From: Streptomyces luteogriseus
GTDB taxonomy: Bacteria; Actinomycetota; Actinomycetes; Streptomycetales; Streptomycetaceae
Assembly: GCF_014205055.1 (NCBI RefSeq)
Contig: NZ_JACHMS010000001.1
Span: forward strand, 7,130,001-7,194,000
Direction of reading: 5' to 3'
Length of the DNA stretch: 64,000 nucleotides
In this document: positions 47,961 to 56,642 of the stretch, piece by piece
Layout of the letters: every line of letters begins with the position of its first letter
How positions within the stretch are numbered: the first letter of the stretch is position 1
The notes under the pieces: generated by a model
The model's input: the letters and a program-made list of their open reading frames with translations, nothing else
What the model was told of the DNA's origin: nothing
Databases searched by the model: none
Program-made: the position numbers and the translations under genes

Positions 47961-49163
47961 GTGGACAAGCCGAAGGTCGTTCTGGGGGTCAGCGGGGGCA
48001 TCGCCGCGTACAAGGCCTGTGAGCTGCTGCGGCGGCTGACGGAGTCGGGCCACGACGTGCGTGTGGTGCCCACCGCCTCCGCGCTGCACTTCGTCGGCGC
48101 CGCGACCTGGTCCGCGCTCTCCGGCCACCCGGTCTCCACCGAGGTGTGGGACGACGTGCACGAGGTCCCGCACGTCCGCATCGGGCAGCACGCGGACCTG
48201 GTCGTCGTCGCCCCGGCCACCGCCGACATGCTCGCCAAGGCGGCCCACGGCCTCGCCGACGACCTCCTGACCAACACGCTGCTCACCGCCCGCTGCCCGG
48301 TCGTCTTCGCCCCCGCCATGCACACGGAGATGTGGGAGCACCCGGCCACCCAGGAGAACGTGGCGACGCTGCGCCGCCGCGGCGCCGTCGTCATCGAGCC
48401 GGCCGTGGGCCGCCTCACCGGTGTCGACACCGGCAAGGGCCGACTGCCCGACCCGGGCGAGATCTTCGAGGTCTGCCGCCGCGTGCTGGCCCGGGGCGTC
48501 GTCGAGCCCGACCTCGCAGGCCGGCATGTCCTCGTCAGCGCCGGTGGCACCCGTGAGCCCCTGGACCCCGTGCGCTTCCTCGGTAACCGCTCCTCCGGAA
48601 AGCAGGGCTACGCCCTCGCCCGCACTGCCGCCGCGCGCGGCGCCCGCGTCACACTGATCGCGGCCAACAGCGCCCTGCCGGCCCCGGCGGGCGTCGACGT
48701 CGTGCCGGTCGGTACCGCCGTGGAACTGCGCGAGGCGGTGCTGCGCGCCGCCCCCGACGCCGACGCCGTGGTGATGGCCGCCGCCGTGGCGGACTTCCGC
48801 CCGGCGGCGTACGCGGCGGGGAAGATCAAGAAGAAGGACGGCCATGAACCGGAGCCGCTCATCCTGGTGCGGAATCCGGACATCCTCGCGGAGATCTCCG
48901 GTGACCGGACCCGCCCCGGACAGGTGATCGTCGGCTTCGCCGCGGAGACGGACGACGTCCTCGCCAACGGCCGCGCCAAGCTCAAGCGCAAGGGCTGCGA
49001 TCTGCTCGTCGTGAACGAGGTGGGGGAGCGCAAGACCTTCGGTTCCGAGGAGAACGAGGCGGTCGTGCTCGGTGCCGACGGCAGCGAGACCGCGGTGGCA
49101 CACGGACCCAAGGAAGCCCTGGCCGACACCGTGTGGGACCTGGTGGCCGAGCGCCTGCGCTGA
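47961..49163 (+). CDS. coaBC: Bifunctional phosphopantothenoylcysteine decarboxylase / phosphopantothenate-cysteine ligase
   Basis: 400 residues. An N-terminal flavoprotein decarboxylase (CoaC, 1-185: VVLGVSGGIAAYKA, APATADMLAKAAHGLADD, FAPAMHTEMWEHP) is fused to the CTP-dependent ligase (CoaB, 190-400: GGTREPLDPVRFLGNRSSGKQG, AAAVADFRP). Two steps of coenzyme A synthesis. GTG start with GGGGAGAG. Confidence 0.96.
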   Translation: MDKPKVVLGVSGGIAAYKACELLRRLTESGHDVRVVPTASALHFVGAATWSALSGHPVSTEVWDDVHEVPHVRIGQHADLVVVAPATADMLAKAAHGLADDLLTNTLLTARCPVVFAPAMHTEMWEHPATQENVATLRRRGAVVIEPAVGRLTGVDTGKGRLPDPGEIFEVCRRVLARGVVEPDLAGRHVLVSAGGTREPLDPVRFLGNRSSGKQGYALARTAAARGARVTLIAANSALPAPAGVDVVPVGTAVELREAVLRAAPDADAVVMAAAVADFRPAAYAAGKIKKKDGHEPEPLILVRNPDILAEISGDRTRPGQVIVGFAAETDDVLANGRAKLKRKGCDLLVVNEVGERKTFGSEENEAVVLGADGSETAVAHGPKEALADTVWDLVAERLR

Positions 49164-49400
49164 TGTCTCGGATGCGGAGCACCCCCGCGAAAGCCGGTCG
49201 TTCTGGGCGTGGCGCCTCTGGCCAATGCCGCTCGGCATTGGGCAGAATGCCCGTGCCGCAGGTCACAGCACTCCCGAGTGGCGAGACAGGGGGCCCGTGG
49301 CCGAAGCGTGACCCGTAAACTGTTCCACGGACGGCGCCGGGTGCAGCCCCCGCCGTCCGCCAATGATCAGCCAGCAGCCGCTGCAACCCCAGGGAGCGTT

Positions 49401-50609
49401 GTGTCCCGTCGCCTTTTCACCTCGGAGTCCGTGACCGAGGGTCACCCCGACAAGATCGCTGACCAGATCAGCGACACCATTCTCGACGCGCTCCTGCGCG
49501 AGGACCCGTCCTCTCGGGTCGCCGTCGAGACCCTGATCACGACCGGCCTGGTGCACGTGGCCGGCGAGGTCACGACCAAGACGTACGCGGACATCGCGAC
49601 GCTGGTCCGGAGCAAGATCCTCGAAATCGGCTACGACTCCAGCAAGAAGGGCTTCGACGGCGCCTCCTGCGGCGTGTCGGTGTCGATCGGCGCGCAGTCC
49701 CCGGACATCGCCCAGGGCGTGGACACGGCGTACGAGTCCCGTGTCGAGGGTGACGAGGACGAGCTCGACAAGCAGGGCGCGGGCGACCAGGGCCTGATGT
49801 TCGGCTACGCGACGGACGAGACGCCGACGCTGATGCCGCTGCCGATCTTCCTGGCCCACCGCCTGTCGAAGCGCCTGTCCGACGTGCGCAAGAACGGCAC
49901 GATCCCCTACCTGCGCCCGGACGGCAAGACGCAGGTCACCATCGAGTACGACGGCGACAAGGCGGTCCGCCTGGACACCGTCGTCGTCTCCTCGCAGCAC
50001 GCCTCGGACATCGACCTGGACTCGCTGCTGGCTCCGGACATCAAGGAGTTCGTCGTCGAGCCGGAGCTGAAGGCGCTCCTGGACGAGGGCATCAAGATCG
50101 ACACGGAGAACTACCGTCTCCTGGTCAACCCCACCGGCCGCTTCGAGATCGGCGGCCCGATGGGTGACGCCGGCCTGACCGGCCGCAAGATCATCATCGA
50201 CACCTACGGCGGCATGGCCCGCCACGGCGGCGGTGCCTTCTCCGGCAAGGACCCGTCCAAGGTCGACCGCTCCGCGGCGTACGCGATGCGCTGGGTCGCG
50301 AAGAACGTGGTCGCCGCCGGTCTCGCCACCCGCTGCGAGGTCCAGGTCGCGTACGCGATCGGCAAGGCCGAGCCGGTGGGTCTGTTCGTCGAGACCTTCG
50401 GCACCGCCAAGATCGACACGGAGAAGATCGAGAAGGCGATCGACGAGGTCTTCGACCTCCGCCCGGCCGCCATCATCCGCGACCTCGACCTGCTCCGCCC
50501 GATCTACTCCCAGACCGCCGCGTACGGCCACTTCGGCCGCGAGCTCCCCGAGTTCACGTGGGAGCGGACGGACCGCGTGGACGCGCTGCGCAAGGCCGCG
50601 GGGCTGTAA
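49401..50609 (+). CDS. metK: S-adenosylmethionine synthetase
   Basis: 402 residues. Makes SAM from methionine and ATP. FTSESVTEGHPDKIADQIS at the N terminus, GAGDQGLMFGYA, and the P-loop-like GGGAFSGKDPSKVDRSAAY are intact. The GTG at 49401 has AGGGAG upstream. The 237-base leader holds a small hairpin (cggcatt / aatgccg, around 49230-49250) but nothing I can identify as a SAM riboswitch. In Streptomyces, SAM level influences antibiotic production and differentiation. Confidence 0.97.
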   Translation: MSRRLFTSESVTEGHPDKIADQISDTILDALLREDPSSRVAVETLITTGLVHVAGEVTTKTYADIATLVRSKILEIGYDSSKKGFDGASCGVSVSIGAQSPDIAQGVDTAYESRVEGDEDELDKQGAGDQGLMFGYATDETPTLMPLPIFLAHRLSKRLSDVRKNGTIPYLRPDGKTQVTIEYDGDKAVRLDTVVVSSQHASDIDLDSLLAPDIKEFVVEPELKALLDEGIKIDTENYRLLVNPTGRFEIGGPMGDAGLTGRKIIIDTYGGMARHGGGAFSGKDPSKVDRSAAYAMRWVAKNVVAAGLATRCEVQVAYAIGKAEPVGLFVETFGTAKIDTEKIEKAIDEVFDLRPAAIIRDLDLLRPIYSQTAAYGHFGRELPEFTWERTDRVDALRKAAGL

Positions 50610-50633
50610 GTCCCGTCCTTCAGGGCATCGTGT

Positions 50634-50665
50634 GAGGCCCGGCACCCTTCGGGGGGCCGGGCCTC
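50634..50665 (+). terminator. metK terminator hairpin
   Basis: A 10-bp stem gaggcccggc / gccgggcctc around a 12-base loop that can itself fold (ccc/ggg), 24 bases after the metK stop. Confidence 0.65.
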
Positions 50666-50736
50666 CGCCATGACCTCAGGCCTCACCGGGAGGGGGCTCT
50701 CTCCTGCCCGCGGTCCCAAAACGGCTCGCGGACGGC

Positions 50737-50882
50737 GGCGGACGCTCCTTACGGTGGGAGTGCGCCGGGGCGCCCGGTGCGAAGGCGACGGCTACTTCTG
50801 GGCTCGAAGCAGCCCCCGCGGGTTCGAATCCCGCCGTCGGCCGGGCGGTGCCCGGTGGCGTGGCCGAGTGGTCCAAGGCGAG
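50737..50882 (+). other. tRNA-like tract between metK and priA (function unknown)
   Basis: A canonical T-arm, gcggg-ttcgaat-cccgc, at 50818-50834 contains an exact B-box ggttcgaatcc. It is preceded by a variable-arm-like hairpin gggct/agccc (50800-50815). Outer arms ggcggacg (50737-50744) and cgtcggcc (50835-50842) pair at seven of eight positions. A D-arm-like hairpin ctcct/gggag lies at 50745-50760, but no proper anticodon arm exists. Twelve bases further on, ggtggcgtggccgagtgg (50854-50871) looks like the 5' end of a second, class II tRNA with an A-box, without a 3' half. Not a normal tRNA gene. Confidence 0.45.
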
Positions 50883-50920
50883 TGCGCGCCGTCACCGAGA
50901 GGGAACTCGGGCGCCCCCGT

Positions 50921-50944
50921 TTGTCAGTGGTGTTTGGTAAGAAT
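50921..50944 (+). promoter_or_regulatory. RecA-NDp (PafBC-type) promoter of priA
   Basis: TTGTCAGTG at 50921-50929 is an exact match to the -35-side consensus. After eight bases comes TAAGAAT at 50938-50944, matching TAnnnT if one extra base is allowed. The element ends six bases before the priA GTG, so a leaderless transcript is likely; no other ribosome binding site is visible. Confidence 0.6.
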
Positions 50945-50950
50945 GCAAGC

Positions 50951-53104
50951 GTGAGCAGCGAGAACGAACAGGCGGGCGGCGGGGCGGAGGGTGCGCCGCC
51001 CGAGCAGCTCGCGCTCATCCGGGACAGCGTGCGCAAGGCCAAGAAGCCCCGGGCCAAGCCGCGGACCTGGCGGGGGGCCGCGCTCGCCAGGGAACTGCCC
51101 GTCGCGCGCGTGCTCGTCGACAAGGGCGTGCTCCATCTCGACCGGTACTTCGACTATGCCGTGCCCGAGGAACTGGACGCGGACGCCCGGCCGGGCGTGC
51201 GGGTGCGGGTCCGGTTCGGGGCCGGGCGGCATCGCGTGCGGGAGGGGCGGCGCGAGGGCGGCGGGCTGATCGACGGGTTCCTCGTCGAGCGGCTGGCCGA
51301 GTCCGACTACTCGGGCCCGCTGGCCGCCCTCGCCCAGGTCGTGTCGCCCGAGCAGGTGCTCAGCACGGAACTGCTGGATCTGGCCAGGGCGGTCGCCGAC
51401 CGGTACGCGGGCAGCCTCGCCGACGTCCTGCAGCTCGCCGTACCGCCGCGCAACGCACGCGCCGAGCAGCGGTCCTCACCCGACCCGCTGCCACCGCCCC
51501 CGGCGCCCGAGACAGGCTCCTGGCAGCGGTACGAGCGGGGAGCGGCGTTCCTGGAGTCCCTGACCTCCGGCGGGGCGCCCCGGGCCGTGTGGAACGCGCT
51601 GCCCGGCCCGCAGTGGAGCGAGGAACTGGCCCGGGCCGTCGCCGCGACGCTGGCCTCCGGGCGCGGGGCGCTCGCCGTCCTGCCCGACGGACGGGCGGTC
51701 GCACGGGTCGACGCCGCGCTGACCTCGCTGCTGGGGAAGGGGCGGCATGCGGTGCTCACCGCCGACGCCGGCCCCGAGAAGCGGTACGCGCAATGGCTCG
51801 CGGTACGGCGTGGCTCCGTACGGGCCGTGATCGGGACGAGGGCCGCGATGTTCGCGCCTGTCCAGGACCTCGGCCTGGTCGCCCTCTGGGACGACGGCGA
51901 CGACAGCCACAGCGAGCAGCACGCCCCGCAGCCCCACGCCCGCGAGGTGCTCCTGCTGCGGGCCGCCCAGGACAAGTGCGGCTTCCTGCTGGGGAGCTGG
52001 GGCTGCACGGTGGAGGCCGCGCAACTCGTCGAGAGCGGCTGGGCCCGGCCGCTCGTCGCCGGGCGGGAGCAGGTGCGCGGAGCCGCTCCGCTGGTACGGA
52101 CCGTCGGCGACCAGGATCTCGCGCGCGACGAGGCGGCCCGGGCCGCCCGGCTGCCCACCCTCGCCTGGCAGGCCGTCAGGGACGGGCTGCGGAACGGCCC
52201 GGTGCTGGTGCAGGTGCCCCGCAGGGGGTACGTGCCGCGTATGGCCTGCGCCAACTGCCGGGCGCCCGCGCGCTGCCGGCACTGCTCGGGACCGCTGGAG
52301 GCACCCGACGGCGATGCCCTGAACTGCGGGTGGTGCGGTCGCGCGGAGAGCGGGTGGCACTGCCCGGACTGCGGATCCTTCCGCCTGCGCGCCTCGGTCG
52401 TCGGCGCGCGGCGGACCGCCGAGGAGCTCGGCCGGGCCTTCCCCGCGGTGCCGGTGCGCACCTCGGGGAGGGAACACGTGCTCGACACGGTGCCGGGGGC
52501 GCCCGCACTGGTCGTGAGCACGCCGGGCGCCGAGCCCGTTGCCGAAGGCGGCTACGCGGCGGCGCTGCTGCTGGACGGGTGGGCCATGCTCGGGCGGCCC
52601 GATCTGCGGGCGGGGGAGGACGCTTTGCGGCGGTGGATCGCGGCCGCGTCCCTCGTCCGGCCGCAGTCGGCCGGCGGCACGGTGGTGGTCGTGGCCGAGC
52701 CGACGCTGCGCCCCGTACAGGCGCTCGTCCGCTGGGATCCCGTGGGGCACGCGGTGCGGGAACTCGCCGAGCGGTCCGAGCTGGGATTCCCGCCGGTGTC
52801 GCGGATGGCGTCCGTGTCGGGTCCCGCGGAGGCGGTGGCCGACTTCCTCCGTACGGCCGAATTGCCGCCGGAGGCCGAGGTGCTGGGGCCGGTGCCGTTG
52901 CCGGTCCCCGCCGCCGGGCGGCCCCGGCGGGCGGGGGCGCCGCCGCCCGGGGAGCAGTGGGAGCGGGCGCTGCTGCGGGTGCCGCCCGGCAGGGGCGCCG
53001 CGCTGGCCGCCGCGCTCAAGGCCGCGCAGGCCGCGCGGATGGCCCGGGGAGGCGGAACCGGCACCGGTGTGTGGGTGCGGGTGGATCCTGCCGACATCGG
53101 GTGA
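50951..53104 (+). CDS. priA: Primosomal protein N' (PriA), helicase-motif-lacking actinobacterial form
   Basis: 717 residues. Replication-restart factor. The N-terminal 3'-DNA-binding domain (VARVLVDKGVLHLDRYFDYAVPEEL) and the zinc region with eight cysteines (CANCRAPARCRHC and CGWCGRAESGWHCPDC) are intact. The helicase core is degenerate: where Walker A should be there is ALPGPQWSEE, and the DEEH box is WDDGDD. It probably binds forks and recruits partners without unwinding DNA, as noted for actinobacterial PriA. GTG start follows a damage-type promoter. Confidence 0.92.
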   Translation: MSSENEQAGGGAEGAPPEQLALIRDSVRKAKKPRAKPRTWRGAALARELPVARVLVDKGVLHLDRYFDYAVPEELDADARPGVRVRVRFGAGRHRVREGRREGGGLIDGFLVERLAESDYSGPLAALAQVVSPEQVLSTELLDLARAVADRYAGSLADVLQLAVPPRNARAEQRSSPDPLPPPPAPETGSWQRYERGAAFLESLTSGGAPRAVWNALPGPQWSEELARAVAATLASGRGALAVLPDGRAVARVDAALTSLLGKGRHAVLTADAGPEKRYAQWLAVRRGSVRAVIGTRAAMFAPVQDLGLVALWDDGDDSHSEQHAPQPHAREVLLLRAAQDKCGFLLGSWGCTVEAAQLVESGWARPLVAGREQVRGAAPLVRTVGDQDLARDEAARAARLPTLAWQAVRDGLRNGPVLVQVPRRGYVPRMACANCRAPARCRHCSGPLEAPDGDALNCGWCGRAESGWHCPDCGSFRLRASVVGARRTAEELGRAFPAVPVRTSGREHVLDTVPGAPALVVSTPGAEPVAEGGYAAALLLDGWAMLGRPDLRAGEDALRRWIAAASLVRPQSAGGTVVVVAEPTLRPVQALVRWDPVGHAVRELAERSELGFPPVSRMASVSGPAEAVADFLRTAELPPEAEVLGPVPLPVPAAGRPRRAGAPPPGEQWERALLRVPPGRGAALAAALKAAQAARMARGGGTGTGVWVRVDPADIG

Positions 53105-53203
53105 TCCGCGGGTGGCGGTGGCGGGCGGAGGCTGATCCGTGGCGGCGCCGGCGCCCACCGAGGCGGCTGATCCGCTGGGTGCGCGTGCCGCCTGGAGACG
53201 CGG

Positions 53204-53233
53204 CTGCCCTCCCGGAGCGTTCCGGGAGGGCAG
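53204..53233. terminator. Terminator between priA and the HTH gene
   Basis: A 13-bp perfect stem (ctgccctcccgga and complement) with loop gcgt between two convergent genes; usable from both sides. Confidence 0.75.
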
Positions 53234-53245
53234 AGAGAGGGTGCG

Positions 53246-53797
53246 TCAGCCGTTGCGCGGGCCCGGGAAGGCCGTCGGCCTTGCTTCGTCGCGCAGTGCG
53301 GGGCTGCCGGCCGTCGGCTGTGTGGGCATGGAGCGTGCCGCGGGCACCGTCGGAACCGTGGGGAGGCCGGTGGTCACATTGACCGAGCGGCCGCCCGTCG
53401 GCGTCGGCTCCGGTGTGCGCTCCGGCTCCGCCACGGCCGACTGTGCCGCCGCACGGCGGGCGCCGTAACGGCGGTGGACCGCCTGCTTGGTGACTCCGAG
53501 GGCGGAGCCCACCGCGTCCCACGAGAAGCCGAGTGAGCGGTCGAAGTCCACGGCCGCCGTGACCAGGGTCTCGACACTGTCCCGCAGCTCCTGGGCGAGG
53601 CGTACCGTCGGGGCGGGGGCGCGTCCGTAGACGACGAAGCCCGTGGACGGGCCGGAGCGGCGCGGGCGGTAGACGTTCCCCAGCTGGGCGGTGAGCGTGC
53701 GCAGTGCGTCCACCTGCCGGCGGACCCGCTCGATGTCGCGCACCAGCAAGTGCAGGCTGGCCCGAGCCTGGGCGTCGTGGGTTGCGTGGTCGGCCAT
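53246..53797 (-). CDS. Putative helix-turn-helix DNA-binding protein
   Basis: 183 residues, minus strand. An N-terminal helical region (LLVRDIERVRRQVDALRTL) is followed by a helix-turn-helix at about 90-112 (FSWDAVGSALGVTKQAVHRRYG), similar to sigma-4-like or small HTH proteins. The C-terminal 70 residues are Pro/Thr/Glu-rich and probably disordered. The ATG at 53797 is preferred because GAGAGG lies 7 bases upstream. Its upstream DNA holds two strong dyads, possible self-operators. Target unknown. Confidence 0.85.
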   Translation of the reverse strand: MADHATHDAQARASLHLLVRDIERVRRQVDALRTLTAQLGNVYRPRRSGPSTGFVVYGRAPAPTVRLAQELRDSVETLVTAAVDFDRSLGFSWDAVGSALGVTKQAVHRRYGARRAAAQSAVAEPERTPEPTPTGGRSVNVTTGLPTVPTVPAARSMPTQPTAGSPALRDEARPTAFPGPRNG

Positions 53798-54123
53798 GAA
53801 CAAGCCTCTCGAACCGGCGTTGAAAGGAATGGGCCGCGATCGCGGCCCGTTGTGGTCAACTCTGTCTTGACCAACGCGGATTCGCTCCGCGGGTCACGGT
53901 GTGGGGGCGTGGGGGCATATGCGTGCGCCCCGTTTGCGCGGGCTGTGCGCCTCGGCCTTCGGCCTTCGCCGCTTGTTCTTCCGCCCGCGCAGCGCCCGTA
54001 GCAGCCGATCACGAGGCCGAGCCCTCCTGTGGGTGCTGAGCGCCGTCGGCGGCCTCCCGTCCCGGGCTCATAGACTTGGGCGCTGCCCGTCCGATTCCCG
54101 CCCCGAGAGGCCCCCACCACCCC
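53798..54123. promoter_or_regulatory. Divergent intergenic region with two dyads (HTH gene / fmt)
   Basis: 326 gene-free bases. An 18-bp perfect palindrome gggccgcgatcgcggccc lies at 53831-53848. A second dyad, tggtcaa-N7-ttgacca, lies at 53853-53873. Read toward the HTH gene, the second dyad supplies a -35-like ttgacc and the palindrome falls where a -10 and start site would be, a typical repressor arrangement. On the plus strand a TAGACT (54071-54076) could be the fmt -10. The stretch 53900-54060 shows nothing I can identify. Confidence 0.45.
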
Positions 54124-55056
54124 ATGAAGCTCGTCTTCGCCGGTACACCCGAGGTCGCCGTTCCCGCTCTGGACGCTCTGCTCGCCTCCGGGCGGCACGA
54201 GGTGGCCGCCGTCGTCACGCGGCCCGACGCGCCGGCCGGGCGCGGACGCAGGCTCGTCGCGTCGCCCGTCGCCGAGCGGGCGGAGGAGGCCGGGATCGAG
54301 GTGCTGAAGCCCGCGAAGCCGAAGGACCCCGAGTTCCTGGAGCGGCTGCGGGAGATCGGGCCGGACTGCTGCCCCGTCGTCGCCTACGGAGCGCTGCTGC
54401 CCCGGGTCGCCCTCGACATCCCCGCGCAGGGCTGGGTCAATCTGCACTTCTCCCTGCTGCCGGCCTGGCGCGGTGCCGCGCCCGTGCAGCACGCCATCAT
54501 GGCCGGCGACGAGATCACCGGTGCGTCGACGTTCCTGATCGAGGAAGGGCTCGACTCCGGGCCCGTGTACGGGACGGTGACCGAGGAGATCCGGGCCACC
54601 GACACCAGCGGGGACCTGCTGACCCGGCTGGCGTTCGCCGGTGCCGGGCTGCTCGCGGCGACGATGGACGGGATCGAGGACGGCACGCTGAAGGCGGTAC
54701 CGCAGCCGGCCGACGGGATCAGCCTCGCCCCGAAGGTCAACGTCGAGGACGCGCACCTCGACTTCGGCGCGCCCGCGCTGCGCGTCGACCGGATGGTGCG
54801 GGGCTGCACCCCGGCCCCCGGCGCCTGGACCACCTTCCGGGGCGAGCGCCTCAAGCTCATCCAGGTCGCCCCCGCGCCCGACCGGACGGACCTCGCCCCG
54901 GGGCAGATCGCCGCCGGGAAGAACAACGTCCACGTCGGCACCGGCTCGTACGGCGTCGAGCTGCTGTGGGTGCAGGCCCAGGGCAAGAAGCCGATGCGGG
55001 CGGCGGACTGGGCGCGCGGGGTGCGGATCGCCGAGGGCGAGCGGCTCGGCGGCTGA
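54124..55056 (+). CDS. fmt: Methionyl-tRNA formyltransferase
   Basis: 310 residues. Formylates initiator Met-tRNA. KLVFAGTPEVAVPALDALL at the N terminus, the catalytic Asn/His region in VNLHFSLLPAWRGAAP, and a C-terminal OB-like tRNA-binding domain. The ATG leaves the standard N terminus. Def (deformylase) is not adjacent. Confidence 0.96.
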   Translation: MKLVFAGTPEVAVPALDALLASGRHEVAAVVTRPDAPAGRGRRLVASPVAERAEEAGIEVLKPAKPKDPEFLERLREIGPDCCPVVAYGALLPRVALDIPAQGWVNLHFSLLPAWRGAAPVQHAIMAGDEITGASTFLIEEGLDSGPVYGTVTEEIRATDTSGDLLTRLAFAGAGLLAATMDGIEDGTLKAVPQPADGISLAPKVNVEDAHLDFGAPALRVDRMVRGCTPAPGAWTTFRGERLKLIQVAPAPDRTDLAPGQIAAGKNNVHVGTGSYGVELLWVQAQGKKPMRAADWARGVRIAEGERLGG

Positions 55057-55223
55057 CGCCGGGCGGGGCCGACGACGCGGCCCGACACCGCCCCCCTGCC
55101 CTGCCCCGCTCTTCTCTCCTCTGCGCTGCTCCCGGTCGCGCTCGTGCCGTCGCGGGTTTCGTCCTGCTCCCGGCGGCGTAGGCTGGACGGCGCACTTCAT
55201 CTCACCCCCGGAGCACCTTTTTC

Positions 55224-56642
55224 GTGAGCGAACAGCCCCGTCGAGCCCGCACGTCAGGCAAGCCCTACCGCCGGCCCAAGAAGGACCCCGTCCGCGTCCT
55301 CGCCTTCGAGGCGCTGAGGGCCGTGGACGAGCGGGACGCCTACGCCAACCTCGTGTTGCCGCCCCTGTTGCGCAAGGCGCGCGAGAAAGACGACTTCGAC
55401 GCCCGGGACGCGGCGCTGGCCACCGAGCTGGTGTACGGGACGCTGCGGCGGCAGGGGACGTACGACGCGGTCCTGGCGTCATGTGTGGACCGGCCGCTCC
55501 GAGAGGTCGACCCGCCGGTGCTGGACGTGCTGAGCCTCGGCGCGCATCAGCTGCTCGGCACACGGATCCCGACGCACGCGGCCGTGTCCGCCACCGTCGA
55601 GCTGGCGCGGGTCGTGCTCGGCGACGGGCGGGCCAAGTTCGTCAACGCCGTGCTGCGCAGGGTCGCGCAGGACGATCTCGACGGCTGGCTGGAGCGGGTC
55701 GCGCCGCCCTACGACGACGATCCCGAGGACCATCTCGCCGTCGTCCACTCGCACCCGCGGTGGGTCGTGTCGGCGCTGTGGGACTCCCTCGGCGGCGGAC
55801 GGGACGGCGTCGAGGAGTTGCTGCGCGCCGACAACGAACGGCCCGAGGTGACCCTGGTGGCGCGGCCCGGGCGGGCCACCCCGGAGGAACTGCTCGACGA
55901 GGACGCCGCCGTACAGGGGCGCTGGTCGCCCTATGCCGTGCGGCTGACCGAGGGCGGGGAGCCGGGCGCCATCGCGGCCGTGCGGGACGGGCGCGCGGGC
56001 GTGCAGGACGAGGGCAGCCAGCTCGTCGCCATCGCCCTCGCCAACGCGCCCCTGGACGGACCCGACCGGCGCTGGCTGGACGGGTGCGCGGGGCCCGGCG
56101 GCAAGGCGGCGCTGCTCGGCGCGCTCGCCGCGCAGCGAGGGGCCCTGCTCGTCGCCTCCGAGAAGCAGACCCATCGCGCGGGCCTCGTCGCGAAGGCGCT
56201 GGACGGCAACCCGGGGCCCTACCAGGTGATCGCCGCGGACGGGACGCGTCCGGCGTGGCGTCCCGGCAGCTTCGACCGGGTGCTGGTCGACGTGCCGTGC
56301 ACGGGCCTCGGCGCCCTGCGCCGCCGTCCCGAGGCGCGCTGGCGGCGCCGTCCGCAGGACCTGGAGGGCTTCGCGCCGCTGCAGCGCGGCCTGCTGCGCA
56401 CCGCGCTGGAGTCCGTGCGGGTCGGCGGTGTCGTGGGCTACGCGACCTGCTCGCCGCACCTCGCCGAGACCCGGGCCGTCGTCGCCGACGTGCTCAAGCA
56501 GCACCCGGACACGGAACTCGTGGACGCCCGGCCGCTGCTGCCCGGCGTACCGGACCTGGGCGACGGGCCCGACGTGCAGCTGTGGCCGCATCTGCACGGG
56601 ACCGACGCGATGTATCTGGCGCTCATTCGTCGGACCGGCTGA
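55224..56642 (+). CDS. rsmB: 16S rRNA (cytosine-967-C5) methyltransferase RsmB
   Basis: 472 residues. An N-terminal NusB-like RNA-binding domain (about 20-165) is followed by a SAM-dependent methyltransferase with LDGCAGPGGKAALL. The two catalytic cysteines are C359 in DVPCTGLGALRRRPEARW and C409 in GYATCSPHLAETR. GTG start with CCGGAG. The C terminus overlaps the end of the convergent MMPL gene by 20 bases. Confidence 0.95.
   Translation: MSEQPRRARTSGKPYRRPKKDPVRVLAFEALRAVDERDAYANLVLPPLLRKAREKDDFDARDAALATELVYGTLRRQGTYDAVLASCVDRPLREVDPPVLDVLSLGAHQLLGTRIPTHAAVSATVELARVVLGDGRAKFVNAVLRRVAQDDLDGWLERVAPPYDDDPEDHLAVVHSHPRWVVSALWDSLGGGRDGVEELLRADNERPEVTLVARPGRATPEELLDEDAAVQGRWSPYAVRLTEGGEPGAIAAVRDGRAGVQDEGSQLVAIALANAPLDGPDRRWLDGCAGPGGKAALLGALAAQRGALLVASEKQTHRAGLVAKALDGNPGPYQVIAADGTRPAWRPGSFDRVLVDVPCTGLGALRRRPEARWRRRPQDLEGFAPLQRGLLRTALESVRVGGVVGYATCSPHLAETRAVVADVLKQHPDTELVDARPLLPGVPDLGDGPDVQLWPHLHGTDAMYLALIRRTG

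Noticed and set aside
49164..49400. Possible SAM riboswitch in the metK leader.
   Set aside because: Only one small hairpin is visible; none of the conserved SAM-I, SAM-II or SAM-IV cores could be traced by eye.
50737..50882. A functional circularly permuted tRNA gene (3' half before 5' half).
   Set aside because: The acceptor arms of the two halves (cgtcggc and ggtggcg) do not pair, and neither half contains a proper anticodon arm; permuted tRNAs are also not known in bacteria.
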